Shown in pieces: positions 24,115 to 35,473 of a stretch of 64,000 nucleotides of DNA. The first letter of the stretch is position 1. Each line of letters opens with the position of its first letter. Below the pieces are notes generated by a model, which saw only the letters and a list, made by a program, of their open reading frames with translations, did no database searches and was not told the origin of the DNA. A program made the translations under genes and the position numbers. Source of the DNA: JAEUOS01 sp965279115 (lineage in GTDB: Bacteria; Pseudomonadota; Gammaproteobacteria; Burkholderiales; JAEUOS01); contig OZ257137.1 of the NCBI GenBank assembly GCA_965279115.1, forward strand, positions 1,240,001 through 1,304,000, read 5' to 3'.

Positions 24115-25752
24115 TCAGAACGGCATCCGCGGACCGCGCGGAGCACCGGCCGGCGCCGCCGCTCCGCCCTTGCCTGCCACCGGGGCCAGACCGATGAGCA
24201 CCTCCTGGCCCTCCTTGAGGTCACCACCGACGATTTCCGTCATGCTGCCGTCGCTGAGCCCGAGGCGCAGCTGAACCGCCTTGGGCTGGCCCTTGCCCTT
24301 GTCGCCCGTGTCGGCCACCCAGACCCTGCCACGCGCGGGTGCGCGCCCGGTCTGTTCGGCGATGATCTCGGTGTAGCGCTTCTTCTGCTCCTCGCTCAGG
24401 ATCGCCATCATTTTCTCGCGGATCTCGGCACGGTTGCGCTCGACGGCCTTGGGACGCTCTTCTTCCGGCATGTCGCGCAAGGCCATGAATTTTTCACGCA
24501 TGCCCGCAAAGATCGCCTCGGTCTTGGCTTGCTGGTCCGCATCAAGCTTCAATTCCGCGACCAGACGCTCGCGCTGCGCCGCGAAGCCGCCGCGCCCGCC
24601 ACCCTGTCCTGCCCCGCCGGCGGCGGCAGCAGGCGTCGCAGCGGCGCCCGAGCCGCCCGGGGCAGCGCCGCCACCCGCAGGCGTCTCTTCGGTGACGCCC
24701 GGGGGGCGGAAACGCAATGCGCTGTTGGCCACCTTGAGGGCACTGTCGCGACGGTCGGTAACGATGCGCACACTGGCTGTCATGCCGGGCAAAAGGTTGA
24801 GATCGGGATTGGCCGCCGAAATCACCACGGTGTAGGTCACCACGTTCGAAACGGTCTGCGCGGCCTTGCGCACCTGCCGCACCGCGCCGCTGAAAGTGCG
24901 GCCCGGAAACGAATCCACGGTGAAGGTGGCGCTCTGGCCGACGCGAATGCGCCCGACATCGGACTCGTCGATCGCCGCCTCGACCTGCATGTCGGCCAGG
25001 TTGCGCGCGATGATGAAAAGCTCCGGCGCCTGCAATGAAGCGGCGACCGTCTGGCCCGGTTCGATCGAGCGCTTGACCACCACGCCGTTGACAGGCGACC
25101 GGATCGCCGTACGCTCGAGATCTATCTTGGCCTGCGCCAGTTGCGCGGTACGTTGGCTCACCACCGCCTCGGAATTCTTTGCGGTGGCCACCGCCACCCC
25201 GAGCTGCGCGCGCGCCGAATCAAGGCCGGCCAGTTGCGCCTTGTAGAGCGACTCGGCACGGTCGGCCTCGGAAGCGGCGATGAAGTTCTTCTCGACCAGC
25301 GACTTCTTGCGCTCGTAGTCGCGCTTGGCGTCAGCGAGGTTGGCTTCGGCGCGCGCCACCTCGGCCTTCTGCACCGCCACATTCGCCTGCTGAGTACCTA
25401 CCGAAGCGCGCGCCGCATCGAGATCGGCCTGCGCCTGGTTGAGGCGATACTGGATCTGCTCGGGATCGATGCGCGCGATCAGCTGGTCCTTCTTGACCTC
25501 GCTGTTGAAGTCGACAAAGATCTCCTTGATCTGCCCGGAGACCTGTGACCCCACCGATACCGAAACCACCGGATTGAGTATGCCGGTGGCGGCGACCGTC
25601 GCCACCAGGGCGCCCTTCTCGACCTTGGCGATGCGGAACTTCTGCGCTTCGTCCTTGACGCCGTACTGGCTGTAGGCGTACCACGCGCCAGCGGCCGCTG
25701 CCGCGGCCAGGAGCCACCACCACCACTTGCTGCGTTTTGCGCCGGATGCCAT
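24115..25752 (-). CDS. MacA/HlyD-type periplasmic adaptor with Spy-like helical insert
   Basis: A 545-residue membrane-fusion protein. One N-terminal TM helix (WWWWLLAAAAAAGAWYAY), a lipoyl half (VSVSVGSQVSGQIKEIFVDF), a long coiled coil (about residues 100-215), a second lipoyl half (TAIRSPVNGVVVKRSIEPGQ) and a beta barrel. Between ALRFRPPG (about 350) and RVWVADTG (476), where MacA homologues have only a short linker, are about 125 extra residues: a Gly/Ala linker (355-388), then a helical part (LVAELKLDADQQAKTEAIF, EERPKAVERNRAEIREKMM, ILSEEQKKRYTEI) that looks like a Spy/CpxP-type LTxxQ element. It is the first gene of a three-gene exporter operon. Confidence 0.9.
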   Translation of the reverse strand: MASGAKRSKWWWWLLAAAAAAGAWYAYSQYGVKDEAQKFRIAKVEKGALVATVAATGILNPVVSVSVGSQVSGQIKEIFVDFNSEVKKDQLIARIDPEQIQYRLNQAQADLDAARASVGTQQANVAVQKAEVARAEANLADAKRDYERKKSLVEKNFIAASEADRAESLYKAQLAGLDSARAQLGVAVATAKNSEAVVSQRTAQLAQAKIDLERTAIRSPVNGVVVKRSIEPGQTVAASLQAPELFIIARNLADMQVEAAIDESDVGRIRVGQSATFTVDSFPGRTFSGAVRQVRKAAQTVSNVVTYTVVISAANPDLNLLPGMTASVRIVTDRRDSALKVANSALRFRPPGVTEETPAGGGAAPGGSGAAATPAAAAGGAGQGGGRGGFAAQRERLVAELKLDADQQAKTEAIFAGMREKFMALRDMPEEERPKAVERNRAEIREKMMAILSEEQKKRYTEIIAEQTGRAPARGRVWVADTGDKGKGQPKAVQLRLGLSDGSMTEIVGGDLKEGQEVLIGLAPVAGKGGAAAPAGAPRGPRMPF

Positions 25753-25861
25753 GGAATTTCAGTCTGTGCGGGTTCTTGCGGACGCCTCGATTGTAGGGGG
25801 ATTTGCCCCCCGCAATCGAAGCCCGTTTGTAACCAGCCGTGAACCCCGGCGAGCAGCCGGG

Positions 25862-28162
<2,301 letters not shown>

Positions 28163-28335
28163 GAATGTCTCGCTGCGTGCGTGAATGAGGGCCATGCGCG
28201 TGGGAAACACGCCGGAACAGCCTCAAAACCGGGGCTGCGAAGTCTACTCCGCTTGCCATTGCCGGGGTAGTTGCCGCGCACGTCAACACGCCCTCTGGCA
28301 GACTAGAATCGGGGTTTACCCGAAGAATCGAATCG

Positions 28336-29559
28336 ATGAACGCGCCCCATCCCGCCGTGCCCCCCGCGCCCCGAGCCATCGCACCCGCGGCTGCCCGCAT
28401 GGCCGACATCGAAGCCTTCTACGCGATGGAGATCATGCGCGAGGCCAACGCCCTGGAGCGCGCCGGGCGTTCGATCATCTACCTGTGCGTCGGCGAACCG
28501 GATTTCTCGGCACCTGACATGGTGATGCAGGCGGCCGATGCGGCCATGCGGCGCGGCGACACCCACTACACCGTGGCCCTGGGTATCGCGCCGCTGCGTG
28601 AAGCCATTGCCGGCTTCTACCGTACCCGCCACGGGTTCATGCTGCCGCCAGAGCGGGTGGCGGTGACCGCCGGCGCATCCGGCGCCATGCTGATCCTCTT
28701 CGGCACCCTGGTCAATCCGGGTGACGAATGGCTGATGCCGGACCCGACCTACCCATGCAACCGGCGCTTCATTTCACTCTATGGCGGCACCACCCGGCTG
28801 ATACCCTGCGGCCCCGCGGAGAATTACCAGTTGACGCCGGAACTGGTGGACCGGCACTGGGGGCCCAACACCCGCGGCGTGATGCTGGCCTCGCCCTCCA
28901 ACCCGACCGGAACCACCGTACCTGTCGAGGCGATGCGCGGCATCCATGAGGTGGTCCGCCGGCGTGGCGGAACCCTCCTGATCGACGAGATCTATCACGG
29001 CCTCACCTATACGCGTGACGCAGCGGGAAATTTCAGCGAAGAGCCTACTGCGCTCGCACTGGGCGACGATGTCTTTGTCATCAACAGCTTTTCCAAGTAC
29101 TTCAGCATGACCGGCTGGCGCCTGGGCTGGCTGGTGGCACCCGATTCGTACATGAAGCATGTCGAAAAACTGGCACAAAACCTGTTCATCTGTCCGCCCA
29201 CCATCGCCCAGCACGCAGCGCTGGCCTGCTTCACCCCCGAAGCACTCGCCATCCACGAGACCCGCCGGGCCGAGTTTGCCGCGCGTCGCGACTATCTGAT
29301 CCCGGCACTGCGCAAGCTCGGCTTCCTCATCCCCAACACGCCTGAAGGCGCGTTCTACGTCTACGCGGAAATCTCCAACCTCTCCGACGACAGCTTCCGC
29401 TTTTGCACCGAGGTGCTGCACGGCGCCGGCGTGGCCATCACGCCGGGGCGCGATTTCGGCGATGTGGATGCCCACAAATACGTCCGTTTCACTTACACCA
29501 TCGGCATCCCGCAACTGACCGAAGTCGTCGCGCGGCTCGCGGCCTTCCTGAAGCGCTGA
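28336..29559 (+). CDS. Class I/II PLP-dependent aminotransferase
   Basis: A 407-residue fold-type I aminotransferase. Lys254 in INSFSKYFSMTGWRLGW should hold the PLP. Other motifs are IIYLCVGEPDFSAPD, GDTHYTVALGIAPLREAIA, VTAGASGAMLILFG, ASPSNPTGTTV (PLP-ring Asn) and IDEIYHGLTY. The C-terminal VRFTYTIGIPQLTEVVARLA has the substrate-carboxylate Arg in VRF. The 18-base gap to the M81 gene suggests an operon, with the peptidases perhaps supplying amino acids or the three genes processing an unusual peptide. TAGAAT about 20 bases before the ATG may be a -10 element. Confidence 0.91.
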   Translation: MNAPHPAVPPAPRAIAPAAARMADIEAFYAMEIMREANALERAGRSIIYLCVGEPDFSAPDMVMQAADAAMRRGDTHYTVALGIAPLREAIAGFYRTRHGFMLPPERVAVTAGASGAMLILFGTLVNPGDEWLMPDPTYPCNRRFISLYGGTTRLIPCGPAENYQLTPELVDRHWGPNTRGVMLASPSNPTGTTVPVEAMRGIHEVVRRRGGTLLIDEIYHGLTYTRDAAGNFSEEPTALALGDDVFVINSFSKYFSMTGWRLGWLVAPDSYMKHVEKLAQNLFICPPTIAQHAALACFTPEALAIHETRRAEFAARRDYLIPALRKLGFLIPNTPEGAFYVYAEISNLSDDSFRFCTEVLHGAGVAITPGRDFGDVDAHKYVRFTYTIGIPQLTEVVARLAAFLKR

Positions 29560-29577
29560 CCCACAGGGACATTTCGC

Positions 29578-31080
29578 ATGGCCAGAATCGCCGTCGGCGG
29601 CTTCCAGCACGAAACCAATACGTTCGCTCCCAGCCCGGCCGACTACGCGGCATTCGAATCCGGGGGCGGCTGGCCAGGGCTTTGCGCCGGCCACGACATC
29701 CTGTCGGCCGTGGCGGGCGCCAACATTCCCGCTGCGGGGGCCTTCGAGGCCCTGCATGCCGCCGGGCACTCGACAGTCGGACTGGTATGGGCAGCGGCTT
29801 CACCTTCCGACCGCGTGACCGCCGATGCCTTCGAGCGTATCGCAGGCGGCCTGGTGGAACGCCTCAAGGCGGCGCTGCCGGTCGACGGCGTCTATCTCGA
29901 CCTGCATGGCGCGATGGTGTCCGAAGCCTACGACGATGGCGAAGGCGAACTGCTGCGCCGCGTCCGCGCGGTGGTGGGCGAGCGTGTGCCGATCGTGGCA
30001 AGTCTCGACCTGCACGCCAATGTCACGCGCCAGATGTTCGCCATCGCCGACGCGCTGACGATCTACCGCACCTACCCGCATGTCGACATGGCCGAGACCG
30101 GCGCACGCGCGGCGGGATTGCTGAACCGGATGCTGGCCAGCGGGCGCCGCCCCGCCAAGGCCTTCCAGACCTTCGACTATCTCACCGGCATTCCGTCGCA
30201 GTGCAGCTTCATCGAGCCGTGCAAAGGCCTGTACGCGCTCATCGAGACCCTCGACACCCGCCACGGCGTGACGCTCTCCTTCGCGCCCGGCTTTCCGATG
30301 GCGGACTTCGCCGAATGCGGCATGTCGATCACCGGCTACGGTGGCGATGCTGCCGCGCTCAATGCTGCCATGGCCGAACTCGCCGGTGCCATCGTCGCCG
30401 CTGAAAAGGACTTTGCGCTCGAGCTGCACTCACCCGAGGACGCGATCCGCCGCGCACTGCAAACCGGCGCGATCGGGCTGCCGACCGTGCTGGCAGACAC
30501 CCAGGACAACCCCGGCGCCGGCGGCAATGGCGACACCACCAGCCTCCTGGCGGCAATGCTGGCGATCCGCCCGCCGGATGCCGTGCTGGGCATGCTGATC
30601 GATCCGCCAGCGGCGAAATTCGCCCATGAAGTCGGGCGCGGCAACACCGCCGAGTTTTCGCTTGGTGCGATCTCCGGCGTACCCGGCATCGCCCCGGTGC
30701 GCGCGCGCTTCAAGGTCGATGCCCTGGGCGACGGCAGCTTCACCGGCTCCGGGCCGTTCTATCGCAACTTCAAGCTGCACATGGGGCCGATGGCCGCCCT
30801 GCGCAGCGTCGACGCGCCGGGCGTGCGGGTGGTTGTCGCCACTACCAAATGCCAGACCGCCGACCAGGAAATGTTCCGCCACGTCGGCATCGAACCGAAG
30901 CTGCAGCGCATTGTCGCGGTGAAAAGCTCGGTGCACTTCCGCGCCGACTTCCAGCCGATCGCGCGCGAGGTGCTGGTGGTCAAGGCCCCCGGCCCGGCAC
31001 TGGCGGATCCGGCGGAATTCGCGTGGAAAAAGCTGCGTCACGGCATGCGCCTGCGTCCGCTCGGACCTGCGTTCGCCTGA
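29578..31080 (+). CDS. M81-family metallopeptidase (MlrC/microcystinase C-like), copy 1
   Basis: A 500-residue protein of the MlrC family. N-terminus RIAVGGFQHETNTFAPSPADY. The metal-site region has YLDLHGAMVSE, ASLDLHANVT and TYPHVDMAETGARAAG. The C-terminal MlrC domain has VLADTQDNPGAGGNGDTTSL, where D-T-x-D-N-P-G is family-typical. MlrC hydrolyses linearised microcystin peptides in Sphingomonads; most homologues act on unknown compounds. No signal peptide is present, so it is cytoplasmic. It is 18 bases after the aminotransferase and 13 bases before a paralogue. Confidence 0.9.
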   Translation: MARIAVGGFQHETNTFAPSPADYAAFESGGGWPGLCAGHDILSAVAGANIPAAGAFEALHAAGHSTVGLVWAAASPSDRVTADAFERIAGGLVERLKAALPVDGVYLDLHGAMVSEAYDDGEGELLRRVRAVVGERVPIVASLDLHANVTRQMFAIADALTIYRTYPHVDMAETGARAAGLLNRMLASGRRPAKAFQTFDYLTGIPSQCSFIEPCKGLYALIETLDTRHGVTLSFAPGFPMADFAECGMSITGYGGDAAALNAAMAELAGAIVAAEKDFALELHSPEDAIRRALQTGAIGLPTVLADTQDNPGAGGNGDTTSLLAAMLAIRPPDAVLGMLIDPPAAKFAHEVGRGNTAEFSLGAISGVPGIAPVRARFKVDALGDGSFTGSGPFYRNFKLHMGPMAALRSVDAPGVRVVVATTKCQTADQEMFRHVGIEPKLQRIVAVKSSVHFRADFQPIAREVLVVKAPGPALADPAEFAWKKLRHGMRLRPLGPAFA

Positions 31081-31093
31081 GGAAGGTTCCGTG

Positions 31094-32605
31094 ATGCCGC
31101 AACGCTTCGTCATCGCCCTGATCAAGCACGAGACCAACACCTTCTCGCCCATCGAAACCCCGCTGGAACGCTTCGGCCACGGCCACGGCCCGGCGTTCGG
31201 ACGCGATGCCCGCAAAGCCTTCGAGGGCTCGGCTACGCCGATGGCCGCCTACATCGACATCGCGATCCGCGAAGGCGCGGAAATCGTGACGCCGGTGGCG
31301 GCGGAATCCTGGCCCTCGGCCGCCTGCAGCCGCGCCACCTTCGAGACCCTGGTGCGACCGCTGGAAGACGCGGTACGCCAGGGATGCGACGCGATCTTCC
31401 TCGACCTTCACGGCGCCATGGTGGTGGCCGACAACGACGACGCCGAAGGCGAGATCCTCACCCGCCTGCGTGCCATCGCGCCGACCGTGCCGATCGCCGT
31501 GACCTTCGATTACCACACCAACCTGTCGCCGGCCACGGTCAAATTGGCCAACGTGATCACCGGCTACAAGACCTATCCACATGTGGACATGTACGAAGTG
31601 GGGCGCCGGGCCGGCGAGATCCTCATCGACGCGATGAAGGGCCGCGTGCGGCCGGTGCTGAAATGGGGCAGCCTGCCGGTGGTGCCCTCGATCATGCGCC
31701 ACGCCCCGGAGGACGGCCCCTCGGGGGAAATACTCGGCATCGCCCGCGATGCCGAGAAACGTGGTGACGTGCTGGCGGCCACGCTGCTGCCGGCCTTTGC
31801 CCACGCCGACACGCGCTTTACCGCGCTCTCGGTGGTGGTGGTGGGCGACGCCATGAAGCCGGACGGAGAGGCGCGTGCGCAGGCCGTATGCGATGCCATG
31901 CTGCAGGTGGCGCGCAGCCGGCGCCGCGAGTACGCCTACACCCCGACCACCCTTGCCGAGGACGTCGCGCGCGCCCACGCGCTCGGACGTGACGGTCCGG
32001 ACGGGCCGGTATTGCTGATCGACCACTGCGACAACTGCGGTTCAGGCGGTACCCAGGACGTGATGCTGGTGGTCGAGGAAATCCTCAAGCAGGGCTTGGA
32101 CGACATCGCCATCGCGCCGATCCGCGACCCGCAGGCGGTGCAGAAGATGATCGCCGCCGGCATCGGCAACAACGTCACCCTCGCCCTGGGCGGCAAGACC
32201 GACATGCCGAGCATCGGCCTGGCGGGCCATCCGATCACCGTCAGCGGGCGGGTCCGCACCATCACCGACGGCGAGATCGTCTTCCGCGGCCCGATGTACA
32301 CCGGCCTCAAGTCACACCTCGGCCCGACGGCCGTGCTCGAGGTCGCAGGCAGCCGCGGCAGCGCGCAGATTGTCGTCACCAGCCTGCACCATGAACCCTT
32401 CGACCTGGTGATCTTCCGGCACTGCGGCATCGAGCCCACCCGGAAGCGCTTTCTCATGCTCAAGAGCCGCATCCACTATCGCGCCGGCTTCAAGCCCATC
32501 GCCAGCCATATCATCGAATGCCATGGCGCAGGCGTGACCAATGCTGATCTGTCGGTGTACCGTTATCGCAATCTCCCGCGCCCGAGTTATCCGCTGGACG
32601 CCTGA
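31094..32605 (+). CDS. M81-family metallopeptidase (MlrC/microcystinase C-like), copy 2
   Basis: A 503-residue paralogue of the preceding gene. The ATG at 31094 is preferred over the GTG at 31091 because GAGGAAGG ends 8 bases upstream. N-terminus FVIALIKHETNTFSPIETPL, then FLDLHGAMVVADN, VTFDYHTNLSP (Tyr in place of the Leu of copy 1), TYPHVDMYEVGRRAG and the C-terminal LLIDHCDNCGSGGTQDVM. The last motif replaces the DTQDNPGAGG of copy 1, so the two copies probably differ in substrate. It ends about 30 bases before coaX. Confidence 0.89.
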   Translation: MPQRFVIALIKHETNTFSPIETPLERFGHGHGPAFGRDARKAFEGSATPMAAYIDIAIREGAEIVTPVAAESWPSAACSRATFETLVRPLEDAVRQGCDAIFLDLHGAMVVADNDDAEGEILTRLRAIAPTVPIAVTFDYHTNLSPATVKLANVITGYKTYPHVDMYEVGRRAGEILIDAMKGRVRPVLKWGSLPVVPSIMRHAPEDGPSGEILGIARDAEKRGDVLAATLLPAFAHADTRFTALSVVVVGDAMKPDGEARAQAVCDAMLQVARSRRREYAYTPTTLAEDVARAHALGRDGPDGPVLLIDHCDNCGSGGTQDVMLVVEEILKQGLDDIAIAPIRDPQAVQKMIAAGIGNNVTLALGGKTDMPSIGLAGHPITVSGRVRTITDGEIVFRGPMYTGLKSHLGPTAVLEVAGSRGSAQIVVTSLHHEPFDLVIFRHCGIEPTRKRFLMLKSRIHYRAGFKPIASHIIECHGAGVTNADLSVYRYRNLPRPSYPLDA

Positions 32606-32635
32606 TCGGCCCACCGGCCGACGTAGAATCCCTTA

Positions 32636-33415
32636 ATGTCCGAACCCGAAAACCTGCTGATCGATATCGGCAATACCTTCATCAAGTGGAGTCGTCACGC
32701 CCTGGGCGTCGCGGGCGCCACCTCGGAAGCCACACAGACCGCGGGCGGGCGCATGCTGATCGAGGAGGTTTCGGATCTTGGAGACGCTTTTCGCGAACAG
32801 GAACCGCCGCGCCTGATCGTGGTCTCCAATGTCGCGGGCACCAAGGTGCGCAACCCGTTGTTGCGTGCCCTTGAGGTATGGCCGCAATACGCCAATGCCC
32901 AGGGTCCGATGCACTGGATCGTCTCGCGCGAAGAACAATGCGGCGTGGTCAACGGTTATCGGAATCCGGCGCAATTGGGCACCGACCGCTGGGCCGCCCT
33001 GATCGGCGCGCGCGCGCTTGAACCCGTCGACCCGGTCCTGGTGGTGGTTTGCGGCACGGCCACCACCATTGATCTCCTGTCACCGGAGGGGCGTTTCATG
33101 GGCGGCAACATCCTGCCCGGCATGGGTTTGATGTTGCGTTCCCTGCACACCAATACCGCCGCACTGCCGGACGCCGACGGGGACTACCTCAACCATCCCA
33201 CGCAGACGGTCGACGCGATCACCTCCGGTTGCCAGCATGCCCAGGCCGGCACCATCGAGCGCTTGTTCCGGCGCCACCGCGCCGAATACGGCGACCTCAG
33301 GTGCATCATTTCCGGCGGCGCCGGCAAGACCGTGGCGCCGCGCCTGTCCATCCCTTACCGGTATCATGAAAACCTGGTGCTCGAAGGCCTGCACCGCATC
33401 AGCCTGACCCTCTGA
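32636..33415 (+). CDS. coaX: Type III pantothenate kinase
   Basis: A 259-residue ASKHA-fold kinase for the first step of coenzyme A synthesis. The phosphate loop is LLIDIGNTFIKWSRH at the N-terminus. Other motifs are GTDRWAALIGAR, VVCGTATTIDLLSPEGRFMGGNILPG and ISGGAGKTVAP. The ATG follows a TAGAAT element by 11 bases, hinting at a short leader. BirA, its frequent upstream partner, is absent here. Confidence 0.94.
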   Translation: MSEPENLLIDIGNTFIKWSRHALGVAGATSEATQTAGGRMLIEEVSDLGDAFREQEPPRLIVVSNVAGTKVRNPLLRALEVWPQYANAQGPMHWIVSREEQCGVVNGYRNPAQLGTDRWAALIGARALEPVDPVLVVVCGTATTIDLLSPEGRFMGGNILPGMGLMLRSLHTNTAALPDADGDYLNHPTQTVDAITSGCQHAQAGTIERLFRRHRAEYGDLRCIISGGAGKTVAPRLSIPYRYHENLVLEGLHRISLTL

Positions 33416-33435
33416 GCGTTTACGTCCCGGCATCC

Positions 33436-34140
33436 ATGCGCGTCGTTTTCTTCCTGCTGCTTCTGGCCAACCTCGCGTTTTTCGGCTGGCACGCCGGCTA
33501 TATCGGCCCGGGGCCCGAGCCGATGGGCGAACCGGGCCGGCTGGCCCAACAGATTTCGCCCGAGAAGATCCGCATCATCAGCCCGGAAGAGGCCAAGAAA
33601 CTTGCCACGGCCAACGTACCCAAACCCTTGTTGTGCCTGGACTGGGGCAGCTTTCCGCCCCAGGACTCCGAGCGCGTTCAGGTACTGCTGGCGGCGATGA
33701 CGCCGGCGCCGAAGATCAGCACGCGCAAGGTCGACGAAACCGCCGGCTGGTGGGTATCGCTGCCGCCGCAAGGCAGCAAGGCCAACGCGGACAAGAAGGC
33801 CGCCGAGTTGAAGCGCCTGGGCATCGACGAGTTCTTCATCATCAGCGAGGACGGGCCCAACAAGTTCGCAATTTCGCTGGGTGTGTTCAAGAACGAAGAA
33901 GGCGCGAAGAACTACCTCGAGACTCTTTCGAAGCAGGGCGTCAAGACCGCGCGCGCGGCCGAGCGCGAAACGCGTGTGGCCAAGACCATTTTCACCCTGC
34001 GCGGCGTGGATGACGCCATGAAGGTGAAGCTCTACGACTTGCGCAAGGAGTTTCCGACCCAGGAACTCAAGGACTGCGCTCCCGAGGACAAAAAGGCCGA
34101 TCTGAAGGGCGAAGCCCGGCCCGACGACAAGAAGGCGTGA
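33436..34140 (+). CDS. SPOR-domain membrane-anchored protein
   Basis: A 234-residue protein with one N-terminal TM helix (MRVVFFLLLLANLAFFGWHAG) and a periplasmic part. The SPOR-like region (about residues 95-185) has TAGWWVSLPPQGSKANADKKAAELKRLG, then FFIISEDGPNKFAISLGVFKNEEGAKNYLETL. SPOR domains bind denuded peptidoglycan at the septum. The C-terminus is charged (DKKADLKGEARPDDKKA). It lies 20 bases after coaX, the usual neighbour in betaproteobacteria. Confidence 0.82.
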   Translation: MRVVFFLLLLANLAFFGWHAGYIGPGPEPMGEPGRLAQQISPEKIRIISPEEAKKLATANVPKPLLCLDWGSFPPQDSERVQVLLAAMTPAPKISTRKVDETAGWWVSLPPQGSKANADKKAAELKRLGIDEFFIISEDGPNKFAISLGVFKNEEGAKNYLETLSKQGVKTARAAERETRVAKTIFTLRGVDDAMKVKLYDLRKEFPTQELKDCAPEDKKADLKGEARPDDKKA

Positions 34141-34143
34141 ACC

Positions 34144-34587
34144 TCAGCGAGGAATCAGCGGCGTCCCCGAATCGCTGAACTCCGGACGAATCGATCCGCT
34201 CCCGCGATAGGCAGGCTGTACATCGCTCTCCGGCGTAGGCGGAGGAAGTTGGCGCGCCTGCGGGACAGGCCACAAGCCAGCGGCGGGCGCATCCTGCCCG
34301 AGGACTTCGAAACGACGCTGGCGCTCCAGGATGCTGCGCAGTTCCTCCATGCTGATGCAGTTGCGCAGGCCCGGTGCGCAGCCCCAAGGAGGGGCGATCA
34401 GGCCAGCAGGTGGCCTTCCGCCGGAATACCCTGGAAGGACCGGGCCCACCACAATGGATCCAGCCACCTGGGCGCCGCAGTGAGCGGAGGCCAGCATCAT
34501 CATGAGGAGGGTAGGCAGAAAGCCGCCCCGGGTCCTGCCACGGCCATGCAGACTCCACCCGGCTGCCGAACAGCGGGAAGCCATCAT
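34144..34587 (-). CDS. Hypothetical secreted small protein
   Basis: About 147 residues from the ATG at 34587, which lies 1 base after the stop of the sulfurtransferase gene, so it may be translationally coupled. RGRTRGGFLPTLLMMMLASAHCGAQ looks like a signal peptide, so a later start is also possible. The remainder is Pro/Gly-rich with a short helix (ISMEELRSILERQRRFEVLG) and no recognisable domain. It converges on the SPOR gene with 3 bases between the stops. I do not recognise the family. Confidence 0.5.
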   Translation of the reverse strand: MMASRCSAAGWSLHGRGRTRGGFLPTLLMMMLASAHCGAQVAGSIVVGPVLPGYSGGRPPAGLIAPPWGCAPGLRNCISMEELRSILERQRRFEVLGQDAPAAGLWPVPQARQLPPPTPESDVQPAYRGSGSIRPEFSDSGTPLIPR

Positions 34588-34588
34588 T

Positions 34589-35467
34589 TCAGGTGCTCGC
34601 CGACAAGTCGACGATGCGCGAATCGTCGCGATTGCCCCACTCGCCCCACGAGCCAACATAGTTGCGCACGCGCGGGTAACCCAGCGACTTCAGCGCGATG
34701 AAGGTGCTGGCCGAGCGGTAGCCACCGTGGCAAACCGCGATGATGGATTTGTCCGGCGTGACGCCCCTGCCGGCATAGAGCGCGCGAATCTCGTCCGCGG
34801 GGCGATACGCGCCCTGCGCATCGAGGTGCTCGCGCCAGAACACATGGATCGCGCCGGGAATCGTGCCGGCGCGCCGGGCGCGCTTCTCGGTGCCGCGATA
34901 CTCCGACTCGCGCCGCACATCCACGATGACCGCATCCGCGTTGTCGATCGCGTCATGCACGTCGAAACGCGTGGCCAGGAAATCCAGGTGGAGTGCCGCC
35001 TTGAACGGCGGCGGGGTTGGCGGCGCCTTGGTCGGGTCCACCGGCGCGGGTGCGCCCTTGAGCTGCACGAGATCATGTCCGGCGGCATGCCAGGCCTGCG
35101 CGCCGCCATCGAGAATCCTTACGTCGGGATGTCCAAGCACGGCCAGCATCCAGACCGCGCGCGCCGCGCGCTCGCCGGATTCGTGGTCATAGACCACCAC
35201 CGGTTTGTCGAGGCTGACACCACGCGCGCCGAAAAGCACCTGGAAAATGCCGAGAAAGGCCGCCAGTGGTGCCTCCGCGGTATCCATGAGGCTGATGCCG
35301 TAGATGTCCACATGGCGGCTGCCTGCGATGTGGCCGACCGCAAAATCCTCGGCCGGCCGCAAATCGAGAAGCGTAACGGCGCCAAGGCGGTCGCGCAGCT
35401 CGTCGGCACTGACGAGATAGCTGCGGTTCGGGAAGCTCGCAATGGACATTTTCAAGGGGTTGCGCAT
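34589..35467 (-). CDS. Two-domain sulfurtransferase (rhodanese/SseA-like)
   Basis: A 292-residue tandem-rhodanese protein. The N-terminal inactive domain (about 15-130) has TLLDLRPAEDFAVGHIAGSRHVD. The C-terminal domain (about 160-280) carries the catalytic Cys246 in SIIAVCHGGYRSAST. It transfers sulfane sulfur from thiosulfate or 3-mercaptopyruvate to cyanide or thiols. The CHGGYRS loop is closer to thiosulfate sulfurtransferases than to the CGSGVTA loop of mercaptopyruvate enzymes. It starts 6 bases after the hldE2 stop. Confidence 0.86.
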   Translation of the reverse strand: MRNPLKMSIASFPNRSYLVSADELRDRLGAVTLLDLRPAEDFAVGHIAGSRHVDIYGISLMDTAEAPLAAFLGIFQVLFGARGVSLDKPVVVYDHESGERAARAVWMLAVLGHPDVRILDGGAQAWHAAGHDLVQLKGAPAPVDPTKAPPTPPPFKAALHLDFLATRFDVHDAIDNADAVIVDVRRESEYRGTEKRARRAGTIPGAIHVFWREHLDAQGAYRPADEIRALYAGRGVTPDKSIIAVCHGGYRSASTFIALKSLGYPRVRNYVGSWGEWGNRDDSRIVDLSAST

Positions 35468-35473
35468 GTGTGC

